Positions 7,049 through 15,167 of a stretch of DNA of 45,634 nucleotides are shown one piece after another (within the stretch, counting starts at the first letter, position 1; each line of letters begins with the position of its first letter). The stretch spans positions 1 through 45,634 of the forward strand of contig NZ_JARUXC010000022.1 of the NCBI RefSeq assembly GCF_030433855.1. Direction: 5' to 3'. The DNA is from Agreia sp. PsM10 (lineage in GTDB: Bacteria; Actinomycetota; Actinomycetes; Actinomycetales; Microbacteriaceae). The notes under the pieces were generated by a model, which did no database searches, was not told the origin of the DNA, and saw nothing but the letters and a program-made list of their open reading frames with translations. Made by a program: the position numbers and the translations under genes.

Positions 7049-8955
7049 GCACCTCCGACAAGCCGGAGACGACACTCCACCGCTTCCTCGCCAATCCCCT
7101 CGCACTCGGCGCGGCGATCGTCCTGCTGGTCATCGTGCTCTGCTCGGCGCTCGCCCCCGTGCTGGCCGGAGCCGACCCCGCCTTCTCCGCGATCCGCGAC
7201 GCGTTCCTCGCCCCGTTCTCGGCCGGCCATCCGCTGGGTACCGACTCTGCGGGCCGCGACATCTGGGCGCGCCTGCTGTACGGCGGCCAGATCAGCCTGC
7301 TCGGGGCGCTGCTCGCACTCGTCGTCGCCGCGCTGATCGGCATCCCCGCCGGCCTGCTCGCCGGCTACTACGGCCGCTGGTTCGACTCGGTCTCGGTGTG
7401 GATGGCGAACCTCGTGCAGTCGATGCCCGGAATCGTCGTGCTGCTCGCCGCCCGCGCCGTGCTCGGCCCGTCGATCTGGATCTCGATGCTGATCTTCGGC
7501 GTGATCCTCTCGCCCGGTTTCTACCGGGTCGTGCGCACCGCCGTGATCAACGTGCGCGGCGAGCTGTACGTCGACGCGGCGAAGGTCTCCGGTCTGCGAG
7601 ACAGCGCCATCATCGGCCGGCACATCCTCACGGTCGTGCGCGGACCGATCATCATCCAGGCGTCGCTGCTGCTCGGAATCGCGCTGGCGATCCAGTCGGG
7701 GCTCGAGTTCCTCGGGGTCGGCGACAACTCGGTCCCCTCCTGGGGCAACATGCTCAACGAGGGCTTCCGCAGCATCTATCGCGCGCCCATCACCCTTCTC
7801 TGGCCCTCGCTCGCCATCGGCCTGACCTGCGCGGCCCTCGTGATCATCGGCAACGGTCTGAGGGATGCGCTGGAGGAACGCGGGTTGAGCTCGGCTCGCC
7901 GCGACCGACGCAAGAACGTGGGCACGGCGACCGCCGCCATGGCCGCCCTTCCCGCTGTCGACGAGGCCGCTCTCGACGAGGCTGCCCCGCTGACGCGTCC
8001 CGGTGTGAACACCGCCGACGAGTCGGAGACCATCGTCACCGCCCCGCTCGCCGATCTCGAGTTCGTGCCGGAACCTGTGTGGTCCGACTCGACGCCGCTC
8101 GAGACGCCCGAGCCCGACCCGAGCGCCGTGCTGAGCGTGCGTCGCCTGCGCGTCGGCTACGGCTCCGGGCCGCACGACAAGACCGTCGTGCACAACGTGA
8201 GCCTCGACGTGCACGCCGGAGAGGTGCTCGGCCTCGTCGGCGAATCCGGATCGGGCAAGACCCAGACCGCCTTCGCGGTGCTGGGCCTGCTGCCCACCGG
8301 CGGACGGGTCACGAACGGCAGCGTGCTGTTCGACGGCGAGGAGCTGACCACCCGCTCCCGTGCCTCGATGCGCGAGCTGCGCGGAACCGGAATCGCGTAC
8401 ATCCCGCAGGAGCCGATGTCGAACCTCGACCCGTCGTTCAAGGTCGGTTCGCAGCTCTCGACGCCCATGATGCGACGCCTCGGCCTCGACAAGCGGGCGG
8501 CCCGCACGCGCGCCCTCGAACTGCTCGACCGTGTCGGCATCCGGGAGCCGGAGCGCACCTACGATTCGTACCCGCACGAGATCTCGGGCGGCATGGCGCA
8601 GCGCGTGCTGATCGCCGGCGCCGTGTCGTGCCGGCCGCGCCTGCTCATCGCCGACGAGCCCACCACGGCCCTCGACGTGACCGTGCAGGCCGAGGTGCTT
8701 CGCCTGCTGCGCGAGCTGCAGTCGGAGCAGGAGATGGCGGTGATCCTCGTGACCCACAACTTCGGCGTGGTCGCCGACATCTGCGACCGCGTGGCCGTGA
8801 TGAACAAGGGAACGATCGTGGAGCAGAACGACGTGGAGTCGCTGTTCGCCCGGCCCCGACACCCCTACACGCAGACCCTGCTCGGATCGACGCTCGAGGG
8901 CGGACCCTCGCGCATCGACCTCGACAGGGCCGAAGCAGAAGGAGCACACAGATGA
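7045..8955 (+). CDS. ABC transporter permease-ATPase fusion, DppC-DppD type
   Basis: A 636-residue protein joining two normally separate subunits. Residues 1-285 are a DppC-type permease (N-terminal helix, then PLGTDSAGRDIWARLLYGG, and an EAA loop near RGELYVDAAKVSGLRD). Residues about 286-360 are a linker rich in Ala, Asp, Glu and Pro. From about 365 follows a DppD-type ATPase: Walker A GESGSGKT at 399-406, Q-loop in IPQEPMSNLDP, signature SGGMAQR, Walker B LLIADEPTTALD near 533, and the H-loop in VTHNFG. The C-terminal PRHPYTQTLL is the oligopeptide-ATPase tail. The linker is continuous open frame with normal codon use, so this looks like a true fusion; such fusions are known in actinobacteria. 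It overlaps both neighbours by ATGA. Confidence 0.92.
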   Translation: MSTSDKPETTLHRFLANPLALGAAIVLLVIVLCSALAPVLAGADPAFSAIRDAFLAPFSAGHPLGTDSAGRDIWARLLYGGQISLLGALLALVVAALIGIPAGLLAGYYGRWFDSVSVWMANLVQSMPGIVVLLAARAVLGPSIWISMLIFGVILSPGFYRVVRTAVINVRGELYVDAAKVSGLRDSAIIGRHILTVVRGPIIIQASLLLGIALAIQSGLEFLGVGDNSVPSWGNMLNEGFRSIYRAPITLLWPSLAIGLTCAALVIIGNGLRDALEERGLSSARRDRRKNVGTATAAMAALPAVDEAALDEAAPLTRPGVNTADESETIVTAPLADLEFVPEPVWSDSTPLETPEPDPSAVLSVRRLRVGYGSGPHDKTVVHNVSLDVHAGEVLGLVGESGSGKTQTAFAVLGLLPTGGRVTNGSVLFDGEELTTRSRASMRELRGTGIAYIPQEPMSNLDPSFKVGSQLSTPMMRRLGLDKRAARTRALELLDRVGIREPERTYDSYPHEISGGMAQRVLIAGAVSCRPRLLIADEPTTALDVTVQAEVLRLLRELQSEQEMAVILVTHNFGVVADICDRVAVMNKGTIVEQNDVESLFARPRHPYTQTLLGSTLEGGPSRIDLDRAEAEGAHR

Positions 8956-9785
8956 GCGAGCAGCTGCTGTCGGTCGACAAGCTCGGCGTCGACTTCACGA
9001 GGCGACGCACCACCTTCACGGCGCTCGAGGAGATCACCTTCTCGATCGCGGAGGGGGAGACCGTGGGTCTCGTCGGCGAGTCGGGATCGGGCAAGACCAC
9101 CATCGGCCGGTCGATCCTCGGGCTGGTGCCGCCGACCCGCGGAACGCTCACCTTCCGCGGCGAGGACATCACGCACGCCTCGCGCGCGAAGCGCCGCGAG
9201 CTGAGCCGCGATATGCAGGTGGTGTTCCAGGATCCGTACACGTCGCTCAATCCGTCGCTCACGATCGAGGGCATCCTCGCCGAACCGCTGCGCGCGCAGG
9301 GCATCGACCGACGCGAAGCGGGCCGGCGGGTGAAGGAGCTGCTCGACCGCGTGCGCCTGCCCAGCGACGCGGCGGGTCGCCTGCCGCGAGAGTTCTCGGG
9401 AGGCCAGCGCCAGCGGGTCGCCATCGCCCGGGCGCTCGCCCTGCGCCCGCGTCTGATCGTGTGCGACGAGCCCGTCTCCGCCCTCGACCTCACGACGCAG
9501 CAGCGCGTTCTCGACCTCTTCATCGAGATCCAGCGCGACACCGGATGCGCCTACCTGTTCGTCTCGCACGACCTCTCGGTGATCCGCCACGTGAGCCACA
9601 GGGTGATCGTTCTCAACCGCGGAAAGATCGTGGAATCCGGGGGCGTCGAGAAGGTCACCAGCGATCCGGACGACCCGTACACTCAACGTCTGATGATGTC
9701 CGCGCCGCTTCCCGATCCGGGGGCACAGCGCGAACGTCGCGAGGAATTGGAGAAGCTGCGTGTCGACAGCGAACGAGCAGCCTGA
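8952..9785 (+). CDS. ABC transporter ATP-binding protein, DppF type
   Basis: A 277-residue ATPase, the second nucleotide-binding subunit of the dipeptide-type importer. Walker A GESGSGKT starts near residue 42. It has the Q-loop in VFQDPYTSLNPS, the signature FSGGQRQRVAIARAL, Walker B LIVCDEPVSALD and the H-loop in VSHDLSVIRH, all intact. The ATG at 8952 overlaps the stop of the fusion gene by four bases. With the ATPase domain of that fusion it should form the heterodimeric motor, so this importer, unlike the two others in the window, has its own complete energy module. Its end overlaps the TetR start by 26 bases. Confidence 0.93.
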   Translation: MSEQLLSVDKLGVDFTRRRTTFTALEEITFSIAEGETVGLVGESGSGKTTIGRSILGLVPPTRGTLTFRGEDITHASRAKRRELSRDMQVVFQDPYTSLNPSLTIEGILAEPLRAQGIDRREAGRRVKELLDRVRLPSDAAGRLPREFSGGQRQRVAIARALALRPRLIVCDEPVSALDLTTQQRVLDLFIEIQRDTGCAYLFVSHDLSVIRHVSHRVIVLNRGKIVESGGVEKVTSDPDDPYTQRLMMSAPLPDPGAQRERREELEKLRVDSERAA

Positions 9786-10407
9786 GCCGGTCAAGCCGGG
9801 TGCGACGCGACGCAGTCCGAGGGGCGAGAGCCGTCGGGCGCTGATTCTGGATGCCGCCGCCGAGGAGTTCGCCGCCCACGGGTACCACGGCGCATCCATC
9901 GCCGCGATCGCCGAGAAGGCGGGCATCTCGCAATCGGGCGTGCTGCACCATTTCGCGTCGAAGGACATCCTGCTCGACGCCGTGGTGCAGAGCCGCTTCG
10001 GCGAGGACGCCGCGATCGTCGACCGCCTCGGACTGGGCAATGCCTCGCCGTTCGCCGGCTACGACACCCTCATGTCGCGCAACACCGACGACCGCGTCTG
10101 GGTCCAGTTCCTGATGGTGATCATGGCCGAGGGCCTCACCGAGAACAACCCGGCCCACGAGCTCATCCGGGTGCGCTACGAGCGGGTCAAGGAGCGCATG
10201 AAGCAGCGTCTGCTCGCGCACGCCGGCGACGAGTTCGACGTGGCACCCAACCTCGACCGCGGCGACCTGGTCGTCCTCTTCCTGGCCGTGCTCGACGGCC
10301 TGCAACTGCAATGGCTCTACGACGATTCCGTCGACATGCGGCGCGTCGTGCGTCTCATGGTCGAGCTCGTCACCTCGTACACACAACCTTTGGATCCCCA
10401 GGAATGA
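9760..10407 (+). CDS. TetR/AcrR-family transcriptional regulator
   Basis: A 215-residue regulator. The N-terminal DNA-binding domain (about residues 20-70) reads RRALILDAAAEEFAAHGYHG, then AIAEKAGISQSGVLHHFASK, a standard TetR helix-turn-helix. The remainder is a helical ligand-binding domain. The start is a GTG at 9760 inside the end of the ATPase gene, with GGAG 7 bases upstream. The stop overlaps the ATG of the GH3 gene (ATGA). A regulator embedded and translationally coupled within the operon suggests autoregulation. The long inverted repeat at 4357-4408 upstream of the operon is its likely target. The effector is unknown; a glycoside or its aglycone would fit the context. Confidence 0.9.
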   Translation: MSTANEQPEPVKPGATRRSPRGESRRALILDAAAEEFAAHGYHGASIAAIAEKAGISQSGVLHHFASKDILLDAVVQSRFGEDAAIVDRLGLGNASPFAGYDTLMSRNTDDRVWVQFLMVIMAEGLTENNPAHELIRVRYERVKERMKQRLLAHAGDEFDVAPNLDRGDLVVLFLAVLDGLQLQWLYDDSVDMRRVVRLMVELVTSYTQPLDPQE

Positions 10408-12230
10408 CACCGAAACTCTCCCGCCACCACGACGGAACGCTCTACCGCGACCTCAACGGCAACGGCGTCATGGATGCGTATGAGAACCCGAACCTGTCGG
10501 TCGCGGAGCGCGTCGACGACCTGATCGGCCGCATGTCGCTCGCCGAGAAGGCCGGGCTGATGATCCACTCGATCGTGAGCGTCAACGCCGCCGGCGACCT
10601 CGACAGCCCGCTCATGTCGGCCGGGCGGGTGCCCGCCGACGAGTTCGTGCTCAACCGGCACGTCACCCACCTGAACGTGCACCGCATCCCCGACCCGCGG
10701 TCGATGGCGCGCTGGTCGAACCAGATCCAGGAGCTCGCCGAGTCGACGCCGCTCGGAATCCCCGTGACCATCTCCACCGACCCGCGGCACTCCTTCACCG
10801 AGAACTGGGGAGCGTCGTTCAGCGCGGAGCACCTGTCGGCGTGGCCGGAGCCCATCGGGCTCGGGGCCCTCTCCGACGAGGACACCGTGCGCGAGTTCGC
10901 CGACATCGCGCGGCAGGAGTACACGGCCCTCGGCATCCGGTCGGCCCTGCACCCCACCCTCGATGTGGCCACCGAGCCGCGCTGGGCGCGCCAGTACAGC
11001 ACCTTCGGGCAGAGCGCCGAGCAGGTCGCGCGGTTCGGCGTCGCGTACGTCGACGGCTTCGAGGGCGTCGACGGGCTCTCGAGCAGCAGCGTCGCCTGCA
11101 TGGCCAAGCACTTCCCGGGCGGCGGGCCGCAGCGCGACGGCGAGGACCCACACTTCCCCTACGGCCGCGAGCAGGACTACGTGGGCGACATGTTCGAGTA
11201 CCACCTCGCGCCGTTCCGCCGCGTGCTGGCCCGCGGGGTCTCGGCCATCATGCCGAGCTACGGCATCCCGATCGGCCTCAGCCTCGACGGCGAGCGCATC
11301 GAGGAGGTGGCCTTCGGCTTCAACCGCCAGATCCTCACGGGGCTGCTGCGCGAGCAGCTGGGCTTCCAGGGCGTGATCTGCTCCGACTGGAGCCTCATCA
11401 CCGAGTCCCGCTTCGGCGGCGCGCACCTCCCCGCCCGCGCGTGGGGCGTCGAGCACCTCGGCGAGCTCGACCGTGTGCAGCGCGCCGTCGAGGCGGGCTG
11501 CGACCAGTTCGGCGGCGAGGACACCCCCTCGTGGATCGTCGAACTCGTCGAATCGGGTCGTCTGAGCGAGGAGCGCGTCGACGAGTCGGTGCGCCGGCTG
11601 CTGGCCGTGAAGTTCGAACTCGGCCTCTTCGACGACCCCTATGTCGACGAGGATGCCGCGGTGGAGATCGTCGGCTCGTCGCAGTTCCGGGCTGCGGGGC
11701 ACCGCGCCCAGGTGCACTCCGCCACCGTGGTCGTCGACTCCGACGATCGCCCGAGCATCCCCGTCGCGCGGGGCAGCCGCATGTATTCGCCCGAGATCCC
11801 CGACGTCGAGATCTCGGCCGCAGGGTTCGCGCCGGCGACCCTCGATGAGGCCGAGGTGATCGTCACCCGCATCAGCGCGCCGTTCGATCCCCGCGACGAG
11901 TACCTTCTCGAGCCCGCATTCCACGCCGGCTCGCTGGAGTTCGCCGACGCCGACGTCGAGCGCCTGCGAACGCTGTCGCAGCACGCGCCCGTGATCGTCG
12001 TGATCCACCTCGAGCGCCCCGCCCTGCTGGCGCCGCTGCTGCCGCACTCCGCGGCCATCCTCGCCGTCTACGGCTCGTCGGATGCGGCGGTTCTCGAGGC
12101 GCTGGCCACCGAGGGCGCGGCCAGGGGCTCGCTGCCGTTCGACGTGCCCCGCAGTCTCGACGAGATCGTGGCCGCGCGCTCCGACGTGCCCGGTGACACC
12201 ACGAGCCCCCTGTTCCGCGCCGGGGTCTGA
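10404..12230 (+). CDS. Glycoside hydrolase family 3 protein
   Basis: A 608-residue GH3 enzyme without a signal peptide, hence probably cytoplasmic. The nucleophile is D328 in GVICSDWSLITESRFGG; KHFPGGGPQRDGEDPHFPYG is the conserved loop of the TIM-barrel domain. Residues 16-27, DLNGNGVMDAYE, form a full EF-hand-like calcium loop, known at the N terminus of some GH3 enzymes. A reduced second alpha/beta domain follows (about 400-600), and there is no fibronectin-III domain. The acid/base residue cannot be placed with certainty. GH3 covers beta-glucosidases, beta-xylosidases and others, so the substrate is open. Coupled to the TetR gene and downstream of the importer, it likely cleaves the imported glycoside. 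Confidence 0.9.
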   Translation: MTPKLSRHHDGTLYRDLNGNGVMDAYENPNLSVAERVDDLIGRMSLAEKAGLMIHSIVSVNAAGDLDSPLMSAGRVPADEFVLNRHVTHLNVHRIPDPRSMARWSNQIQELAESTPLGIPVTISTDPRHSFTENWGASFSAEHLSAWPEPIGLGALSDEDTVREFADIARQEYTALGIRSALHPTLDVATEPRWARQYSTFGQSAEQVARFGVAYVDGFEGVDGLSSSSVACMAKHFPGGGPQRDGEDPHFPYGREQDYVGDMFEYHLAPFRRVLARGVSAIMPSYGIPIGLSLDGERIEEVAFGFNRQILTGLLREQLGFQGVICSDWSLITESRFGGAHLPARAWGVEHLGELDRVQRAVEAGCDQFGGEDTPSWIVELVESGRLSEERVDESVRRLLAVKFELGLFDDPYVDEDAAVEIVGSSQFRAAGHRAQVHSATVVVDSDDRPSIPVARGSRMYSPEIPDVEISAAGFAPATLDEAEVIVTRISAPFDPRDEYLLEPAFHAGSLEFADADVERLRTLSQHAPVIVVIHLERPALLAPLLPHSAAILAVYGSSDAAVLEALATEGAARGSLPFDVPRSLDEIVAARSDVPGDTTSPLFRAGV

Positions 12231-12236
12231 CCCGGC

Positions 12237-12256
12237 ATCGGGCGCGCACGCCCGAT
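12237..12256 (+). terminator. Short hairpin between GH3 and hydrolase genes
   Basis: ATCGGGCG and CGCCCGAT form a perfect 8-bp stem with a 4-base loop, 6 bases after the GH3 stop. There is no T-run. It could reduce read-through to, or stabilise the mRNA upstream of, the next gene. Confidence 0.55.
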
Positions 12257-12287
12257 CGCACACTCGAGACACGAGAGAAGGACAATG

Positions 12288-13499
12288 ATGACCGATATCG
12301 CCTCCGCCCCTAAGAACTCCGCCCCCGAGAACTCCGCCCTGGAGGGCTCGACGCTGAATGGCTCGACGCTGAAGGGCTCCGTCGCCGAGGGCTACGAGCA
12401 GGTCGCCGAGACCCTCGAGGCCGAGCTCGCCGCCGACGCGGGCTACGCGTTCCAGCTGACGGCCTACCGGGGCAGCGAGCTCGTGGTCGACGTGCACGCG
12501 GGCGAGGGCATGGCGGGCGATTCTCTGATGATCCCGTTCTCGGTGTCGAAGAACTCCATCGCCTTCTCGATCGCCCTCCTCGTCGACCGCGGGCTGCTCG
12601 ATCTCGACGCGCCGGTGGCCGAGTACTGGCCGGAGTTCGCCGCCGAGGGGAAGCAGCACGTGCTCGTGCGCGAGCTGCTCTCGCACCAGGCGGGCCTGCC
12701 CGAGGCGCTGCCCGCCCTCTCCGACGAGGAGTTCGCCGACGACCGCAGCGGCGCCGCGCGGCTCGCCGCCCAGCTGCCGTGGTGGCGGCCGGGTGCGGCC
12801 TTCGGCTACCACGGCCTCACCATCGGGGTTCTGGCATCGGAGCTCGTGCGGCGCGTCACCGGTCTCGGCCTGCAGGCGTTCTTCGATGCCGAGATCCGCG
12901 CGCCGCGCTCGCTCGACTTCTACCTGGGACTGCCCGAGGCAGAGGAGTCGCGGGTGCTCGAGCTGCAGCCCATGATCGCGCCGACCTCGGGGTCTCCGGC
13001 GGACATCCCGTTCACGCGCCGGCCCGGCCAGATCGGGCGACAGGTCTTCGCGTCGATCGCCCGGACGCGCTCCGAGCAGGAGGCGATCGCCCATGCCCGC
13101 TGGCAGCGATCGGTGGGCTCGCCCGCCGCGTACAGCACGGTGAGCGCCCGGGGCATAGCGGGGCTCTTCGCCGAGGGCGTGGTCGGACTGACCGGCCCCG
13201 CGCTCATCTCGCCGCACACGCTGCAGCTGATGGCGCAGCCGCAGGTCGTCGGACGCGACCTCGTGATCGGCATCGACCGCAGCTACGGCGTCGTGTTCCA
13301 GAAGCCCACCGACAACCTGGCGTTCGGCGGCTTCCGAGCCTTCGGACACGACGGCGCCGGCGGGGCGCTCGGATTCCACGACCCGCAGACCGGCATCAGC
13401 TTCGGCTACACCGTGCGCCGCACGCCCCCTCCCGGAGGTGCCGACGCTCGCGCGATCACGGCGGCGAAGCAGCTGCAGAAGATCGCCCTCGCGTCGTGA
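12288..13499 (+). CDS. Serine hydrolase, class C beta-lactamase/esterase family
   Basis: A 403-residue protein of the beta-lactamase class C/DD-peptidase/EstB superfamily without signal peptide. The nucleophile motif is S85-V-S-K88 (PFSVSKNS) and the tyrosine motif is Y174-H-G (GYHGLT). A third HDGAGG-like box lies near residues 350-355. Members acting in the cytoplasm are usually esterases or amidases rather than beta-lactamases. The first about 27 residues are a low-complexity run (NSALEGSTLNGSTLKGS) resembling pentapeptide repeats and unrelated to the fold. I chose the second ATG (12288), 5 bases after GAAGGA; the ATG at 12285 is nearly as good. As the last gene of the operon it might deacylate the imported glycoside, which is inference. 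Confidence 0.85.
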   Translation: MTDIASAPKNSAPENSALEGSTLNGSTLKGSVAEGYEQVAETLEAELAADAGYAFQLTAYRGSELVVDVHAGEGMAGDSLMIPFSVSKNSIAFSIALLVDRGLLDLDAPVAEYWPEFAAEGKQHVLVRELLSHQAGLPEALPALSDEEFADDRSGAARLAAQLPWWRPGAAFGYHGLTIGVLASELVRRVTGLGLQAFFDAEIRAPRSLDFYLGLPEAEESRVLELQPMIAPTSGSPADIPFTRRPGQIGRQVFASIARTRSEQEAIAHARWQRSVGSPAAYSTVSARGIAGLFAEGVVGLTGPALISPHTLQLMAQPQVVGRDLVIGIDRSYGVVFQKPTDNLAFGGFRAFGHDGAGGALGFHDPQTGISFGYTVRRTPPPGGADARAITAAKQLQKIALAS

Positions 13500-13507
13500 A
13501 CGGGGGC

Positions 13508-13535
13508 TTGCCAAAAACCGAGCGACCGCTAGGAT
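13508..13535 (+). promoter_or_regulatory. Predicted leaderless-type promoter of the Sde182-like gene
   Basis: TTGCCA (13508-13513) and TAGGAT (13530-13535) are separated by 16 bases, and the ATG follows 7 bases after the -10 box. Transcription should begin at or within a base of the ATG. AGGA within the -10 box could alternatively serve as a ribosome-binding site if transcription starts further upstream. Confidence 0.6.
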
Positions 13536-13542
13536 TTCGGCT

Positions 13543-15027
13543 ATGACCCTGCGCAACGATGCGACCCCGACCGCCCGCGCCCGCACCATCGTCACGGCCG
13601 ACCCGGAACTCGACGACCTCAACTCGATGATCCGGTTCCTGCTCTACTCCAACGAGGTCGATGTGGTCGGCCTCGTCTACGCGAGCAGCCGGTTCCACTG
13701 GTCGGGCGACGGCACGACGCCGTTCTTCCTGCCCGAGCGCGAGTACACCGAGCCGCAGCTGTCGTGGCGCTGGGCCCCGGGCGAGCGGTTCATCGACGAC
13801 GCGGTCGACGCCTACGAACAGGTGCTGCCGAACCTCCTCGTTCATGACCCGCGGTACCCGAGCGCCGACGCGCTGCGAGCGGTCGTGCGCATGGGCAATG
13901 TGCAGTTCGAGGGCGACGTCTCAGAAGCGACGCCCGGCTCGCAGCTGATCGCCGAGGCGCTGCTCGACGACGACCCGCGGCCCGTTCACCTGCAGGTCTG
14001 GGCCGGAACGAGCACCATCGCCCGCGCGCTCATGTTGATCGAGGAGCGGTACTCGCAGACGCCCGCGTGGCCCGAGATCCACGCCGCCCTCTCGCGCAAG
14101 GCGATCATCACCAAGTTCGCGTCGCAGGACGGGACCTACGACAGCTACATCCGCCCCGTCTGGCCCGACATCCGGGTCACCGACGTCGCGACCATGGCCT
14201 GGGGCTACCTGGCACGGCGGGTCATCGAGCAGCCCGAGCTCGAGTATCTCGGGGCCGAATGGATGCGCGACCACGTCACATCCGTCGGCCCGCTGGGCGC
14301 GCTCTACCGCACCTGGGGCGACGGCCGGCAGATGGTGCCGGGCGATCTCACCGACTACTTCCACCTGAGCGGCAAGACCGCCGACGAGCTGCGAGAGTTC
14401 GGCTACGGCGTGTGGACCGAGCCGCAGCCGCTCGGCGAGTGGATCAGTGAGGGCGACACGACCAACATGCTCAACCTGCTGGTTCCCGGGTTGCGCGGCC
14501 ACGAGCATCCGGCGTACGGCGGATGGGGCGGCCGGGCGCGGCGCGTCGACGAGGGCCCCGACACCTGGGAGACGCGCGGGGCCGCCGATACCGCCCCCGA
14601 TGGGTCAGTGCCTGATGAGACCGCGCCTGACGAATACTCGGTGACGCGGTGGTTCGCCGACGCGCAGAACGACTTCGCGGCGCGACTGCAATGGAGTGTT
14701 CAGTCCACTTTCGAGGGGGCGAACCATGCCCCGGTCGTCGAGGTCGAGCAGGTCGACAGGGATGTGCGGCCGGGCGAGCAGGTGCAGCTGTCGGCCGTGG
14801 TCACCGACCCCGACGGCGACGCCGTGACCGTGCGGTGGTGGCAGTACCGGGAGGCTGGCAGCTATGACGGCGCGGTGGTGCTCTCGGGCGACGACTCGGC
14901 GGATGTCGTCGTGACCGTGCCCGCCGACGCCGTCGCCGGGCAGACGATCCATGTGATCGTCGAGGCGGTCGATGACGGGGTTCCCGCGCTGAAGGGATAT
15001 CAGCGGGTCATCCTCACCGTCGTGTGA
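13543..15027 (+). CDS. Sde182-like protein (DUF1593, nucleoside hydrolase-like)
   Basis: A 494-residue protein without signal peptide. Residues about 14-340 match the Sde182 nucleoside-hydrolase-like domain (formerly DUF1593). The start TADPELDDLNSMIRFLLYSNEVDVVGL carries the acidic calcium-binding cluster (D20, D24, D25) typical of the nucleoside hydrolase fold. YASSRFHWSG, VWAGTSTIARAL and KFASQDGTYDSYI are also characteristic. The C-terminal 90 residues (ANHAPVVEVEQVDRDVRPGEQ onward) are the beta-sandwich domain of the family. Sde182 was described as a cellulose-associated protein; the activity of the family is not settled. It follows the operon after 43 bases but has its own promoter. Confidence 0.85.
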   Translation: MTLRNDATPTARARTIVTADPELDDLNSMIRFLLYSNEVDVVGLVYASSRFHWSGDGTTPFFLPEREYTEPQLSWRWAPGERFIDDAVDAYEQVLPNLLVHDPRYPSADALRAVVRMGNVQFEGDVSEATPGSQLIAEALLDDDPRPVHLQVWAGTSTIARALMLIEERYSQTPAWPEIHAALSRKAIITKFASQDGTYDSYIRPVWPDIRVTDVATMAWGYLARRVIEQPELEYLGAEWMRDHVTSVGPLGALYRTWGDGRQMVPGDLTDYFHLSGKTADELREFGYGVWTEPQPLGEWISEGDTTNMLNLLVPGLRGHEHPAYGGWGGRARRVDEGPDTWETRGAADTAPDGSVPDETAPDEYSVTRWFADAQNDFAARLQWSVQSTFEGANHAPVVEVEQVDRDVRPGEQVQLSAVVTDPDGDAVTVRWWQYREAGSYDGAVVLSGDDSADVVVTVPADAVAGQTIHVIVEAVDDGVPALKGYQRVILTVV

Positions 15028-15155
15028 AAGGGGCCACGCTGCAACGCAGGAGGAAGGGCACCCGTTCGACCTTCTCGCACGTGGCCACCCGTTTCTTCCT
15101 GAGTTGCGGCAGCGCGACCGTTGTCAACACCCCGTCGGCGTGCGGCCGGCCTGCC

Positions 15156-15161
15156 TAGTCT
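15156..15161 (+). promoter_or_regulatory. Leaderless-type -10 box of the photolyase gene
   Basis: TAGTCT lies 6 bases before the GTG start at 15168, so the start codon probably coincides with the first transcribed base. No good -35 hexamer is at the usual distance. The 140-base gap before it (15028-15167) contains a ggccacg/cgtggcc inverted pair that may help end the preceding transcript. Confidence 0.5.
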
Positions 15162-15167
15162 GGGCTG

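Noticed and set aside
7860-8140. Possible frameshift or misassembly joining permease and ATPase genes
   Set aside because: The joining segment is continuous open frame with ordinary codon use and linker-like composition, and the ATPase domain lacks a ribosome-binding site and start of its own.
12288-13499. Beta-lactamase resistance gene
   Set aside because: The protein has the SxxK and YxG motifs of the superfamily but no signal peptide and sits in a sugar operon, so a cytoplasmic esterase or amidase is more likely.
10317-13622. A 1101-codon open frame on the minus strand across the GH3 and hydrolase genes
   Set aside because: It is fully antisense to two well-supported genes, rich in Arg, Gly, His and Ala without any recognisable domain, and results from the high third-position GC of the real genes.
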